A program made the translations under genes and the position numbers. A stretch of DNA of 40,914 bases, from positions 1 to 40,914 of the forward strand of contig JAHBVJ010000048.1 of the NCBI GenBank assembly GCA_019637615.1, in the 5' to 3' direction. This DNA comes from Anaerolineae bacterium. GTDB taxonomy: Bacteria > Chloroflexota > Anaerolineae > Aggregatilineales > UBA2796. Position 1 is the first letter of the stretch, and each line of letters opens with the position of its first letter. The notes below the pieces were generated by a model. It was not told the DNA's origin. It did not search any database and worked only from the letters and a program-made list of their open reading frames with translations. Shown piece by piece: positions 17,847-26,671 of this stretch.

Positions 17847-18830
17847 TCATGCGCGGTGAGTGAGGTCAATCACTTGCTGGCAAGCATCGATCAAAGCGGC
17901 ACGGAGCGCACCATCAAGGCTTGCGTCGCGTTCGAATGCGCGAATCTTCAGCCGCATTCCGGTGCGGATCAACACGTAAGCGGCTTGCCGTTTCCACGCC
18001 GGATAATGTTTTTGATATAGTTTCAATCGGCTCGTCCAAAGGTTCAGGAGAGACCTCGGTTTGATCTGAATTGCGCTGCGGCCCTCCAGATGGTAGATTT
18101 TTGATGTGGGAACGGTATAAATTTCCCAACTAACCTTACGAATTCTTAGGCACCAATCGACCTCTTCGCAATACATGAAGAACTGCTCGTCAAACAAACC
18201 AACCTGTTCAATCACTTCCTTACGCAGCATCATCGTTGCGCCGAGCGGATGGTCGATTCGGAATGGCACGTCGCCTTCATACAAACGGCGCGGATAGCGT
18301 CCGTTGAGGCGGGTCTCATATAGGCGTCCATACAAACGTGCGGGCAGCGGAAACAGATCGAGCGCCAACTGCGAAAGCCCCGGAAAGCGAAACGCGCTGT
18401 GCTGAAAACTGCCATCCTCGTAATATAGCCGCGCGCCCACCATGCCCGCGTGCGGCAGTTGGAACAGCGCATCATACAGCGCGCGGATCGCCCCTGCTTG
18501 CGTCAGCGTGTCGGGGTTGAGCAAAAACACGGCGCGGGGTGCGTTCGGCGCTGTCCCCGGCTGATCCGTGAAGCCGAGTGCCCGCAGCGCCACATTGTTG
18601 CCCGCCGCGAAGCCAAGATTTGCCGTCGCTTCGATCACGTTCGTCTGCGGGAACTGCTGGCGGATGGCGTCGGGTGTGCCGTCCGAGGATTGGTTATCGA
18701 CGATCCACACCGCCGCCTCGAGTCCGCTGCTTGCCAGATCGGCATACAACGTGCGCAGTGCGTTCAAGACCAGTTCGCGCGTGTTCCATGTCACGCTGAT
18801 CACGGCGAGGTCACTTGGAATTCGGGTCAA
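17847..18830 (-). CDS. Family 2 glycosyltransferase (rhamnosyltransferase-like)
   Basis: 327-aa cytoplasmic or membrane-associated inverting glycosyltransferase with a GT-A fold. Seen: ISVTWNTRELV at the start, the nucleotide-binding VDNQSSDGT, ATANLGFAAGNNVAL, and FLLNPDT at the place of the DXD motif, typical of the WbbL/rhamnosyltransferase branch. A mid-protein FDEQFFMYCEEVDWCLR segment supplies the acidic acceptor-site residues. It probably adds a sugar to a surface glycan. It stands alone, 160 bp from the giant secreted protein gene on the same strand. The donor sugar is not predictable. Confidence 0.88.
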   Translation of the reverse strand: MTRIPSDLAVISVTWNTRELVLNALRTLYADLASSGLEAAVWIVDNQSSDGTPDAIRQQFPQTNVIEATANLGFAAGNNVALRALGFTDQPGTAPNAPRAVFLLNPDTLTQAGAIRALYDALFQLPHAGMVGARLYYEDGSFQHSAFRFPGLSQLALDLFPLPARLYGRLYETRLNGRYPRRLYEGDVPFRIDHPLGATMMLRKEVIEQVGLFDEQFFMYCEEVDWCLRIRKVSWEIYTVPTSKIYHLEGRSAIQIKPRSLLNLWTSRLKLYQKHYPAWKRQAAYVLIRTGMRLKIRAFERDASLDGALRAALIDACQQVIDLTHRA

Positions 18831-18925
18831 TGCTTAACTTTCTTCACCAGTCTGTTGTGGCTTGATACTCGTAAAAGTGCGTGTTCAGAGTAGCGCACTC
18901 AACCGAGATTCACAACTTGGCGCAC

Positions 18926-18961
18926 GAAAAACAATCACCATCATGGCATCGATGGTGATTG
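18926..18961 (-). terminator. Intrinsic terminator of the 175-aa unknown gene
   Basis: 11-bp perfect arms CAATCACCATC (18932-18942) and GATGGTGATTG (18951-18961) with an 8-nt loop, followed on the minus strand by TTTTTCG. It lies 39 nt past the stop at 19000. Confidence 0.85.
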
Positions 18962-18999
18962 CAGGTTGAGCGGATTGGAATGTTGCTGTTGGCAGCGAA

Positions 19000-19527
19000 T
19001 TACATCGGAGTAGTGCTGGTGGACGTGTAATCAACTTGACGCTCAAGCCAGACTTGCGCCTCGCTCGGATCGAGAAAAACGCGCAGATTAGTCGCCTGCC
19101 ACGTTTGGCTCAAATCCCAGATCAGCATCTTGATGATCTGCCCGATCACCGAATTTGGCACGACCACCGCCACCACCGAAGGCAGCTCCGGGCGCACCAG
19201 ATTCATTTCGCGCGCCTTTTCACGTGCATACGGTGTGATAGCTTCGATCTGTCCGCCGAACGTGATCTGTAAAAACAACGGGCGCGTAATATCTGCCAAA
19301 CCGACGCGCAGTTCGTAATTGCGCTGCACCCATGTATCGATGGTAGTACGCTCAAGGTCGTTGATATGAATGGCGAGAATGGTGTGGTGGTATGATGACT
19401 GTTCTGAGTAACCGTTGCTCGACAATCCGCTACGATTAGATAATCCATCCGCCGCGATTGTAAGTGGAGCTGCACGCGATGGCTGCTCCGCCTTCGAAAA
19501 TGAAGTCGATTCACTCATCCAGAACAT
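19000..19527 (-). CDS. Hypothetical protein, possibly SpoIIAA/STAS-like fold
   Basis: 175 aa, not recognised. The first 50 residues are Ser-rich and probably disordered. The rest alternates strands and helices; a late helix FLDPSEAQVWLERQV recalls the end of SpoIIAA/STAS-like proteins, where a DxxEAxxWL segment follows a strand. That is a weak resemblance. No signal peptide or membrane segment. ATG 19527 has AGGT upstream; ATG 19518 is an alternative. A real gene is supported by a strong terminator right after it and codon use like its neighbours. It may be cotranscribed with dprA, 127 bp upstream. Confidence 0.6.
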   Translation of the reverse strand: MFWMSESTSFSKAEQPSRAAPLTIAADGLSNRSGLSSNGYSEQSSYHHTILAIHINDLERTTIDTWVQRNYELRVGLADITRPLFLQITFGGQIEAITPYAREKAREMNLVRPELPSVVAVVVPNSVIGQIIKMLIWDLSQTWQATNLRVFLDPSEAQVWLERQVDYTSTSTTPM

Positions 19528-19654
19528 AAGACCTGTGAAAAAGTTAAAGAATCGTTTGTATTATCATATTACAAATCAACGAGCAGGATGAGTCGAGGTT
19601 TGATGAAGTTTTCCCAATTGGTGACGACAATATCAACGTTCGTAAATACCGATT

Positions 19655-20512
19655 TCACAAACTGATCTGCGTCAGCAGCGCATCGACACTCTCTGGCAAG
19701 GGGCGTGCGAATGTCGCTAACAAGTGGCGTGTGCCCGGACTGTTCGCCGTCGCGTATACGGGTCGTCCCTGTGCGTGAGCACGCCGCGCCGCGTCCATCG
19801 CCCCGCTGTCCACGCCACATTCCATCACCAGCACAGCCCGACTCAGCCCCGTGATCAAGCGGTTACGCATGACCAGCGCGTTGGGGGCGGGGTTCACGTC
19901 GGGATGTACCTCGCACATCACCGCACCCGCTGTGTGTACTTCGATCGCCAGTGCCGCGTTTTCCGGCGGATACACGCGGTTGATCCCGCCGCCGAGCACC
20001 GCGATGCTGCGTCCGCCTGCCGCCAATGCCTGCTGATGAGCTTGCGTGTCGATTCCCCGCGCCAAGCCACTGATCACGGTATAGCCCGCCTTGGCGAACT
20101 CCCGCGCCCACCACGCCGTCAGTTCCAGCCCCGCCGCCGATGCTTCCCGCGTCCCCACGATGGCAACCGCCCGCTGATCATCGTCAGTGTACGTGCCGCG
20201 CATGAACACCACCAGCGGATGATCGGGCAGCGCGGCTAACGCAGACGGAAACGCAGCTTCATTCCATAAGGTTGTGCTGATGCCGCTGGCGGAGAAGCGT
20301 TGCAAATCGTGGGCGACCTGCTCAACTTTGATCGCCCGAATACTCGCGGAAATTTGTGGCCCGATGCCGGAAACACGCCTCAGCGCGGTCACATCGGCGC
20401 TCAAGATGGCCTCGTAACTGCCAAAGTGCGCCAGCAAGCGCTCGATCAGCTTGGCTCCGACGCGGTTTGTCAGCGCCAGTGCGATGGCTCGCACACGGTC
20501 ATCGATGACCAT
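19655..20512 (-). CDS. dprA: DNA-processing protein DprA (Smf)
   Basis: Binds single-stranded DNA and loads RecA during natural transformation. 285 aa. N-terminal helix-hairpin-helix region with ALRRVSGIGPQI (residues about 40-55), then the extended Rossmann DpA core: VAIVGTREAS, the signature GLARGIDTQAH, and SIAVLGGGINRVYPPEN. It ends soon after the core (ESVDALLTQISL), so the C-terminal winged-helix domain of many DprA proteins is absent or reduced. It starts 10 nt after the AAA ATPase stop, so the two genes form an operon. Whether the cell is competent cannot be told from here. Confidence 0.92.
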   Translation of the reverse strand: MVIDDRVRAIALALTNRVGAKLIERLLAHFGSYEAILSADVTALRRVSGIGPQISASIRAIKVEQVAHDLQRFSASGISTTLWNEAAFPSALAALPDHPLVVFMRGTYTDDDQRAVAIVGTREASAAGLELTAWWAREFAKAGYTVISGLARGIDTQAHQQALAAGGRSIAVLGGGINRVYPPENAALAIEVHTAGAVMCEVHPDVNPAPNALVMRNRLITGLSRAVLVMECGVDSGAMDAARRAHAQGRPVYATANSPGTRHLLATFARPLPESVDALLTQISL

Positions 20513-20522
20513 CGCCGCTTGG

Positions 20523-21893
20523 CTACGAGCCTAGCAGATTACGGCTGTTGCGCTCTGCGAACCCCATCCGGCGGCGTGGACGCAGATCGTCACCCGTCGA
20601 AAGCTGCGTAGACAAACTCTGCACCGATTTTTGCAGCACATCCAGCGTCACCAGCGTTTGACGGTTGTGCGCTGCCAGCATTCGTGCGTGCAGTGCCACT
20701 TCGCGCACAAACGCGCCCGTCTGCCCGATCAAGTCAGCCACCACGGCATCTTGCTCCGGCTGATATTGCGCGCCCATATACCGCTTGAGCATCTGCCGCG
20801 CCTGATCTTCGTCCTGAATCGGCGGGATGTAGATGATGCGGTCAACGCGCCCCGGTCGCTTGGCGATACGCTCATCGATCACTTCGGGATAATTGGTGGT
20901 TGCCAGCAGCAGCGCGCCCTTCGGATTATTGGGCGACTCTAAGCCGTCCAGCACATTGAGGATTTGCGCCTTATCGTCCTTACGCAAATAAACGTCGATT
21001 TCCTCAACGATCAGCAGCACCGGATGATTCGCGCTGGCGACGACGTTCAGCGCGTGATGAATCTTGTGGAACGATGCGCCATCCTCGTCCGCGCCGGAAA
21101 CGTACACCACCACCCGCCGTTGTTTGAGCGCCAATCCCGCCAGCGCCGCGCACAGCGTCGTTTTGCCTGTTCCCGGTGGCCCCACCAGCAGCAGTTTGCG
21201 GAACGGCGCGAGGTTCAACTGCTTATAGATCGGCACGCCATCCTTGAAAAAGGCTTCCATATCCGCCCGCAGATCGTTCTTGATCCCGTCGGGCAAGATC
21301 ACCTCATCCCATTCCACGTTTGGCTTGAACGATGTATTTGTGCCGCCGACGATATATACGCTTTGGGTACGTTCCAGATACCGTGCCGCTTTATTGCAGT
21401 GGATTTCGAACGCAGCCCACGTTTCCAGTTGGTGCTCAGGGATCAGCACAATCGCGATGATCGAGCGTTCGTCGTCGCTGTAATACGAGCTGACGTAGAT
21501 CGCTTGCAGCGACCTCTCGCCCACCTTGAAGCGGAACAAGAACGAGCCGACCGTTTCCATCAACATCGGTTTGCGTCCCGGCAAGCGGTAATCGCTGATC
21601 GGGACGACATACGGGCAATCTAACGTCTCATAGCCAAGGTAGCTAATCTGGCCTTTGATCTTCCGCCCCGCCTTCAAGCGCGTGCGCACCAGATGATTAC
21701 CGCAGTTTTCCGATGCCCACAGCGTGACAAACGGCTTATTCCCGTTCAATTCTTGCCAGCGTTCCTTCGCCCAACGCACTAAAGTCTCATAGCGAAGGGT
21801 CAACTTTGCTTTATCTTCGGGCGAGGCTGTGCTCAGATGAGAAGTGATCTCCTCGACATCTATACGCTTGCGAGGGAGTTTAGATGTTGCCAA
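20523..21893 (-). CDS. AAA-family ATPase (BCS1-like core)
   Basis: 456 aa. The N-terminal 220 residues are an unassigned domain; the AAA module follows: Walker A GPPGTGKTT with K244, Walker B LLIVEEIDVY, sensor LLLATTNYPEVID, and arginine-finger segment RIAKRPGRVDR. The Walker B acidic pair and RPGRVD pattern place it with BCS1/proteasomal-type AAA proteins that remodel protein substrates. The start is TTG 21893, with GAGAG 6 nt upstream. The C-terminal 60 residues include a small helical lid. It sits directly upstream of dprA (10-nt gap). The substrate is unknown. Confidence 0.85.
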   Translation of the reverse strand: MATSKLPRKRIDVEEITSHLSTASPEDKAKLTLRYETLVRWAKERWQELNGNKPFVTLWASENCGNHLVRTRLKAGRKIKGQISYLGYETLDCPYVVPISDYRLPGRKPMLMETVGSFLFRFKVGERSLQAIYVSSYYSDDERSIIAIVLIPEHQLETWAAFEIHCNKAARYLERTQSVYIVGGTNTSFKPNVEWDEVILPDGIKNDLRADMEAFFKDGVPIYKQLNLAPFRKLLLVGPPGTGKTTLCAALAGLALKQRRVVVYVSGADEDGASFHKIHHALNVVASANHPVLLIVEEIDVYLRKDDKAQILNVLDGLESPNNPKGALLLATTNYPEVIDERIAKRPGRVDRIIYIPPIQDEDQARQMLKRYMGAQYQPEQDAVVADLIGQTGAFVREVALHARMLAAHNRQTLVTLDVLQKSVQSLSTQLSTGDDLRPRRRMGFAERNSRNLLGS

Positions 21894-22225
21894 GTTATGC
21901 TCTCAATTGCTCTGATGGTTGAAAAATAGAACCAACAAGACGCCGTTTGTTGCTGAATACGACGCACATGCTTACCACAATACCTATCTAGTATACAAGA
22001 TATGTTGTCCGTCTAGAAGCGGGGACTTCCCACGAATTACCAATCGACAACAGCATGAGCATCCCGGATCAACGATCTTATCGCTGATCTTGCCTCATCG
22101 TTCAATATTACAGGTCAGCCTATCGAAACGCCAATCCCGTTGCGCTCAGACGCCAAAACACAAGGACGGGTTTTATATGCCCGTCCTTGCTCATGATCTT
22201 TATAGTTCTGGCTGAGAAGACTCGC
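21894..22225. other. Gene-free stretch between AAA ATPase and M16C genes
   Basis: About 330 bp without a credible gene. It holds the AAA gene's leader (with a TATACT stretch on the minus strand at 21990-21995 as a possible -10) and the M16C terminator at 22153-22189. I see nothing else in it. Confidence 0.6.
22153..22189 (-). terminator. Intrinsic terminator of the M16C protease gene
   Basis: Perfect 10-bp arms CAAGGACGGG (22161-22170) and CCCGTCCTTG (22180-22189), 9-nt loop, followed on the minus strand by TGTTTTGG. Confidence 0.8.
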
Positions 22226-25147
22226 TTACATCACTTTCGTAATCGTCCATGTGCCGCCCTTCGCCTCGCTGGCCGCTTTGAGGCCATCCGCCGAGCCGAC
22301 CACTGCGACTCTGCCGTGATCCTTGACCGCGTCGAGCACGTCCGCGAATTTGTGGAAGTCGTTCAGCGTCGTGCCGAGTACCTCATCGCGGCGCTGCTGG
22401 CGATATGCTTCGGTGATGCCCGTCAAATACCGCACCAGCGACGTATAGCCCTTCGCGTCCGGCAGTTGATGTGCGTCAATCGCGCTGATCGCCCCGATGA
22501 TGCTGCGTGTCAGTTCGTGATCGCTGATCTCGACGTTGCGCAGGTAAGCGGGCGCACCGTCGTAATTATCCAGCGTGCCGAGCAGGTTCGGATCGCGGTA
22601 CGACAGATACGCGTACACACCGGACAGCGGATCGAACGTGCAGAACCCGCCGTACGCACCGCCCTGCACGCGGACGCGCTCCCATAGATACGTCGTGCGC
22701 AAGAAGTTCGTGATCACGCTGTGCGATCCGTGCAGTTGATAGCCGAGCTTGTACAGGTCAGCACCCTTCGCCACATAATTCACCTGCGCGGGGATCGTCA
22801 AGCCTTCCGCTGCCAGTGCTGGCGACATCGTCCACATCGCCGCCTCGGATGCGCCAGCGGGCAAACTGCTCAGGAAGCCCGCCAACTTCGGCTCGAAGCT
22901 GCTCCAATTTTGTGCATCCAGCGTCACATTCGCGATCATGGCGTTGCGGTTGAGCAGCGTGCGGCGGATCGTTTCCAGCGCTTGCAGCACCGAAGGCCAA
23001 TCCTTGTCAATTTTTTCCGCCAATTCTCGCGTGAAGAACAGGTTGGAGACGCCGCCCATCTGCTCCTGTGCCCAATCCGCCTCGTTGAATCCCGCCTTCA
23101 AGCGCGTCAGCGCCACGATATGCCCCGATGGCACGATGCCCGACTCGGACTGCGCCTTGTCTTCCAACACCATCTGACGGAAGCGGTCGCGGTTATCCAG
23201 TTTGACGGTCAGCAGTACGTCGTGCAAAATTGCCAGCAAATCGTCCACTTGGCTCATAGTGGCCTTGCCGCGCAGCATTAACCATGCTTGCGACTGCCCA
23301 CCGCCGCGTGGCATCGTGACCAGCGTACTGGCGCGGATGCCGCCCGTTTTGCGTCCGATCCGCTGCGCCAGCTTGATATAGTCTTCCGTTTCGGTGCCCA
23401 ATTCCAGCAGAGCGCGGCTGAACAGGCCGATATAGGGAAGATATTGCTGCGGCAGCGTGTGCAGGTTCAAGCCGAGATCCAGATACGCGATCCCGTTGGT
23501 GAAGATGTCGTGATAGATTACCTTGCTGCCATGCGCTGCCGACTCCGCGATAGGGATCGCTTTGCTGGCCTTTTCAAGGTCTTCTAACTTCAGCGATGGA
23601 ATTTTCTCCAACGCTTCCGGCGAATCCGGCGTCACTTGCAGTTCTTTGAGCTTCTTAGTGTTCTCGATGATGCTCGTCAGTTCGTCCGGCGAGAATGCTT
23701 CGCGCACCTTCGCCAACCGATCTTTTTCGCGTTCCTCTTCACGGGCGTTCAAGTCAGCGTCAGGACGCAGCAGGACGGTCGTGCGGTGCGTGTTGTTGAT
23801 CAGGTGATCCTTGATCAGCGCTTCGAAGACGCGCTCACCCTTTGCCAACCGCGCCTTGAGACCGTTCAGCGGCTTCTCGAACGCCAGATCAGCCAGCGGA
23901 TCGCCATCGTACAGCCAACTGCCCATCGTCGCGCCCATCAGCGCCAGCCCGCGTGGGTAGCCGCCTGTGTTCAATTCGCGCATCTGGAATTCGCTCGTGT
24001 TCACCGCCGCTTCGACCGTTTCCGGATCGATGCCGTGTTCTGCCAGTGCCGCCAGCGTATCGAGGATCAGCGCTTCGACCTTGTCCGCGTCGTCAGACGA
24101 GATACCTTTCAACCCGGCGGCGTAATAATTCGGCGTCAGCGCGTTCTGATATTCCCCGATCACGTCCTCACCGAGGCCGGAATGCAGTAGCGCGTTATAC
24201 AGCGGCGAGGCGGGGGTGCCCGTCAAAATGTACGCCAGTATATCCAGCGCCAACCGCTTCTCTGGATCGTCGCCCGCGTCCACCAACCAGTTGACGCGCA
24301 CCATGCTCTTTTTCGCGTCCTCCGCCATGTCCTCTTCGCTGGCTCCGAACTCGTACACCAGTCGGCGGGGTTCCTCGAACCGCGCTTGCACGGGTGCTTG
24401 TTTAGGCACCGGACGTGCGTCGAAGTCACGCAGCCACGTATCGAGATAGCGCAGCCGTTCCTCCGGATCATCGTCGCCGTAGAAATAGATCAGCGAATTC
24501 GACGGATGATAGTAGGTGTCATGGAAATCCTTGAACTGCTGATACGTCAGATCAGGCATCACTTTGGGATCGCCGCCCGAACTATTCGCGTACAGCGTAT
24601 CGGGGTACAGCGACTGCATCGAATACACGAACATCTTGTAATCGGGGTTGGAATGCTGCCCCTTCATCTCGTTGAACACCACGCCTTTGTAGATCAGCGG
24701 CTCATCGGCGCTGTTCAATTCGTAATGCCAGCCTTCCTGCTGCAAGACATGTTCGGGGATCAGCGGATAAAACACCGCATCCAGATACACATCGATCAGG
24801 TTATAAAAATCGCGCAGATTCGTGCTGGCGACCGGATACATCGTCTTGTCGGGGTACGTGCTCGCGTTGACGAACGTCTTCAGCGATCCCTTGATCAGCT
24901 CGACAAACGGCTCCTTGAGTGGATACTTGCGCGACCCGCACAGCACCGAATGTTCCATGATGTGCGGCAGTCCCGTCGAGTCCGCTGGTGGAGTGTAGAA
25001 GGTGATGCCAAACACCTTATTTTCATCATCATTGCTCATCGACAAGAATTGAGCACCCGTCTTGACATGCCGGTACAGCCTTGCCAGCGTGTTCAATTCA
25101 GGGATATTCTGTTCGCGGAGAAGTTCAAACCCATGCTGTGTGGTCAT
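22226..25147 (-). CDS. M16C (presequence protease PreP-like) zinc metalloprotease
   Basis: About 973-aa peptidasome that degrades free peptides inside a closed chamber. The inverted zinc motif HxxEH is H62-I-M-E65-H66 in GLPHIMEHSVLCG, and the downstream third-ligand region reads GVVFNEMKGQHSNPD, both as in PreP/Cym1. The full M16C length with its inactive C-terminal half is present. No signal peptide, so cytoplasmic. I chose ATG 25147 (MTTQHGFELL) over 25213 because PreP-type sequence starts there and the longer N-terminus has no family match. Monocistronic, with its own terminator; divergent from rodA. Confidence 0.92.
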   Translation of the reverse strand: MTTQHGFELLREQNIPELNTLARLYRHVKTGAQFLSMSNDDENKVFGITFYTPPADSTGLPHIMEHSVLCGSRKYPLKEPFVELIKGSLKTFVNASTYPDKTMYPVASTNLRDFYNLIDVYLDAVFYPLIPEHVLQQEGWHYELNSADEPLIYKGVVFNEMKGQHSNPDYKMFVYSMQSLYPDTLYANSSGGDPKVMPDLTYQQFKDFHDTYYHPSNSLIYFYGDDDPEERLRYLDTWLRDFDARPVPKQAPVQARFEEPRRLVYEFGASEEDMAEDAKKSMVRVNWLVDAGDDPEKRLALDILAYILTGTPASPLYNALLHSGLGEDVIGEYQNALTPNYYAAGLKGISSDDADKVEALILDTLAALAEHGIDPETVEAAVNTSEFQMRELNTGGYPRGLALMGATMGSWLYDGDPLADLAFEKPLNGLKARLAKGERVFEALIKDHLINNTHRTTVLLRPDADLNAREEEREKDRLAKVREAFSPDELTSIIENTKKLKELQVTPDSPEALEKIPSLKLEDLEKASKAIPIAESAAHGSKVIYHDIFTNGIAYLDLGLNLHTLPQQYLPYIGLFSRALLELGTETEDYIKLAQRIGRKTGGIRASTLVTMPRGGGQSQAWLMLRGKATMSQVDDLLAILHDVLLTVKLDNRDRFRQMVLEDKAQSESGIVPSGHIVALTRLKAGFNEADWAQEQMGGVSNLFFTRELAEKIDKDWPSVLQALETIRRTLLNRNAMIANVTLDAQNWSSFEPKLAGFLSSLPAGASEAAMWTMSPALAAEGLTIPAQVNYVAKGADLYKLGYQLHGSHSVITNFLRTTYLWERVRVQGGAYGGFCTFDPLSGVYAYLSYRDPNLLGTLDNYDGAPAYLRNVEISDHELTRSIIGAISAIDAHQLPDAKGYTSLVRYLTGITEAYRQQRRDEVLGTTLNDFHKFADVLDAVKDHGRVAVVGSADGLKAASEAKGGTWTITKVM

Positions 25148-25323
25148 CGTGAGTCTTCCGTACTTAACAATTTGCGCAATCTTGAAATTAGCACGATCCC
25201 CGCGCGAATTCAACTTCTCTTACGGAGATATGACACATCACCATCGCTACGAACGTCGCACGACATCATCTCAACCCGCTCCGCATAGCACTTCTTCTCC
25301 CCTGCCCCGTCGCCATCAATCAG

Positions 25324-25332
25324 TGCTATAAT
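25324..25332 (+). promoter_or_regulatory. Extended -10 promoter of rodA
   Basis: TGCTATAAT is a consensus TATAAT (25327-25332) with the TGn extension. No good -35 is seen, as is usual for extended -10 promoters. It would give a leader of about 50 nt before the rodA start. Confidence 0.6.
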
Positions 25333-25390
25333 GCCGCCCTGTTTTATCGGTAGCAGATTTTTGTCGTTTAAATCGTATAGGTAAGTACCC

Positions 25391-26554
25391 ATGTCCAGCA
25401 TTCTCCGACGCAACGCCCCCCTCGGCACCGGACGCCCGATGACGCAAGCTGGCCCCAACCGCACCGCGCGGCTGTGGCAAAACTTCGATTTTGTGCTCTT
25501 CGGCGTCACCGTCATCCTGATCATCTACGGCATCATGATGATCGCGAGTGCCACGCGTGGCGCGGTCGATACCGATCTGCAATCCCGTCTGCCACGCCAG
25601 ATTCAATACGCGGTCATCGGGATCGGTGTCATGTTCTTCACCGCCTCGATTGACTATCGCTTGCTCGGAGCGCTGCATCGTTACATCTACCTGTTTCTCG
25701 TCTTTCTGCTCGGTCTGGTGGCGGTGCTCGGTCTGGCGGGTGCGGCGGGTGCGCAGCGCTGGCTCACGGTTGGTATCCCCGTCCAGCCCTCGGAGATCGC
25801 CAAACTGCTGCTCGTGATCATCTTGGCGCAGCATCTACAAGCGCAGTATAACAAGATGGACAAGCTGCAAACCGTGCTCATCTCGCTCGGTTATATCGGC
25901 GTGCCCGCCATGCTGATCTTCTTGCAGCCGAGCCTCGGCATCACCATCCTGATCATGTTCACATGGTTCATCATGATCTGGGCGGCGGGCTTACGTGCCA
26001 AGCATATCGCGCTCTTCGTCGTGATCGGGTTGTTAGGGCTGCCCATCTTGTGGTCACGGATGGAAGACTACCAGAAAGGTCGCATTTTCTCGTTCATCAA
26101 TCCGGGCGGCGATAAAGACTCCTATTACAACATCCTCCAAGCGCAGATCAGCATTGGTTCCGGCGGATTGACGGGCAAAGGCTATCTCAGCGGCACGCAG
26201 TCACAGTTACGCTTCTTGCGCGTCCGTCACACGGACTTCATCTTCTCTGTTATCGCGGAAGAACTCGGCTTCGTCGGTGCGTCGTTAGTGCTCGTCCTGA
26301 TCGGCATCGTGTTGTGGCGGGTGATGCGTGCTGCCTACATTGCCAAAGACCCTTTAGGAAGCCTGCTCTGTTATGGGGTAGCTGCCAACATCTTCTTCCA
26401 AACCGTCGTTTCCATCGGCATGAATCTATCGCTGCTGCCTGTCACGGGCTTGACGCTGCCTTTCATCAGTTCGGGCGGTTCGTCGCTGTTGACGCTGCTG
26501 TTCGGGATCGGGCTGGTCGAGAGCGTCGTCATGCGCCACAAAAACGTCAACTGA
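25391..26554 (+). CDS. rodA: SEDS peptidoglycan glycosyltransferase RodA/FtsW
   Basis: Polymerises lipid II into glycan strands with a class B PBP, for elongation (RodA) or division (FtsW). 387 aa, about 10 membrane segments. Conserved parts: the SEDS loop INPGGDKDSYYNILQAQISI followed by SGGLTGKGYLSGTQSQLRF, the HTDFIFSVIAEELGF segment with the essential Asp, and the C-terminal LPFISSGGSSLL signature. The loop and motif spacing fit RodA better than FtsW, and it is not beside ftsZ or mur genes; the choice is moderate. The first 25 residues are a short cytoplasmic tail. Confidence 0.88.
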   Translation: MSSILRRNAPLGTGRPMTQAGPNRTARLWQNFDFVLFGVTVILIIYGIMMIASATRGAVDTDLQSRLPRQIQYAVIGIGVMFFTASIDYRLLGALHRYIYLFLVFLLGLVAVLGLAGAAGAQRWLTVGIPVQPSEIAKLLLVIILAQHLQAQYNKMDKLQTVLISLGYIGVPAMLIFLQPSLGITILIMFTWFIMIWAAGLRAKHIALFVVIGLLGLPILWSRMEDYQKGRIFSFINPGGDKDSYYNILQAQISIGSGGLTGKGYLSGTQSQLRFLRVRHTDFIFSVIAEELGFVGASLVLVLIGIVLWRVMRAAYIAKDPLGSLLCYGVAANIFFQTVVSIGMNLSLLPVTGLTLPFISSGGSSLLTLLFGIGLVESVVMRHKNVN

Positions 26555-26575
26555 CGCCAAGGCACCAGCACTTCG

Positions 26576-26669
26576 GGGCAGTTCTCCGTCGGCTCAAATC
26601 ACTTTTTGCGCCCTCCACTAACTTGCGCCATTGTTAATGGAGATTTAGATTGCGTCTGGAGAACTGCCC
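26576..26669 (+). promoter_or_regulatory. Inverted repeat able to mask the pfkB ribosome site
   Basis: GGGCAGTTCTCC (26576-26587) and GGAGAACTGCCC (26658-26669) are perfect 12-bp complements, extended by a G-U pair on each end, with a 70-nt loop that contains a smaller hairpin (26628-26640). The right arm holds the GGAG (26658-26661) ahead of ATG 26672, so pairing would hide it. Confidence 0.5.
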
Positions 26670-26671
26670 TC

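Noticed and set aside
21919..22215. Plus-strand 98-codon frame in the AAA-M16C gap
   Set aside because: No ribosome site or protein-like pattern, and it runs through the M16C terminator hairpin.
24386..25288. Plus-strand 300-codon frame
   Set aside because: Antisense to the M16C protease N-terminus with its zinc motif.
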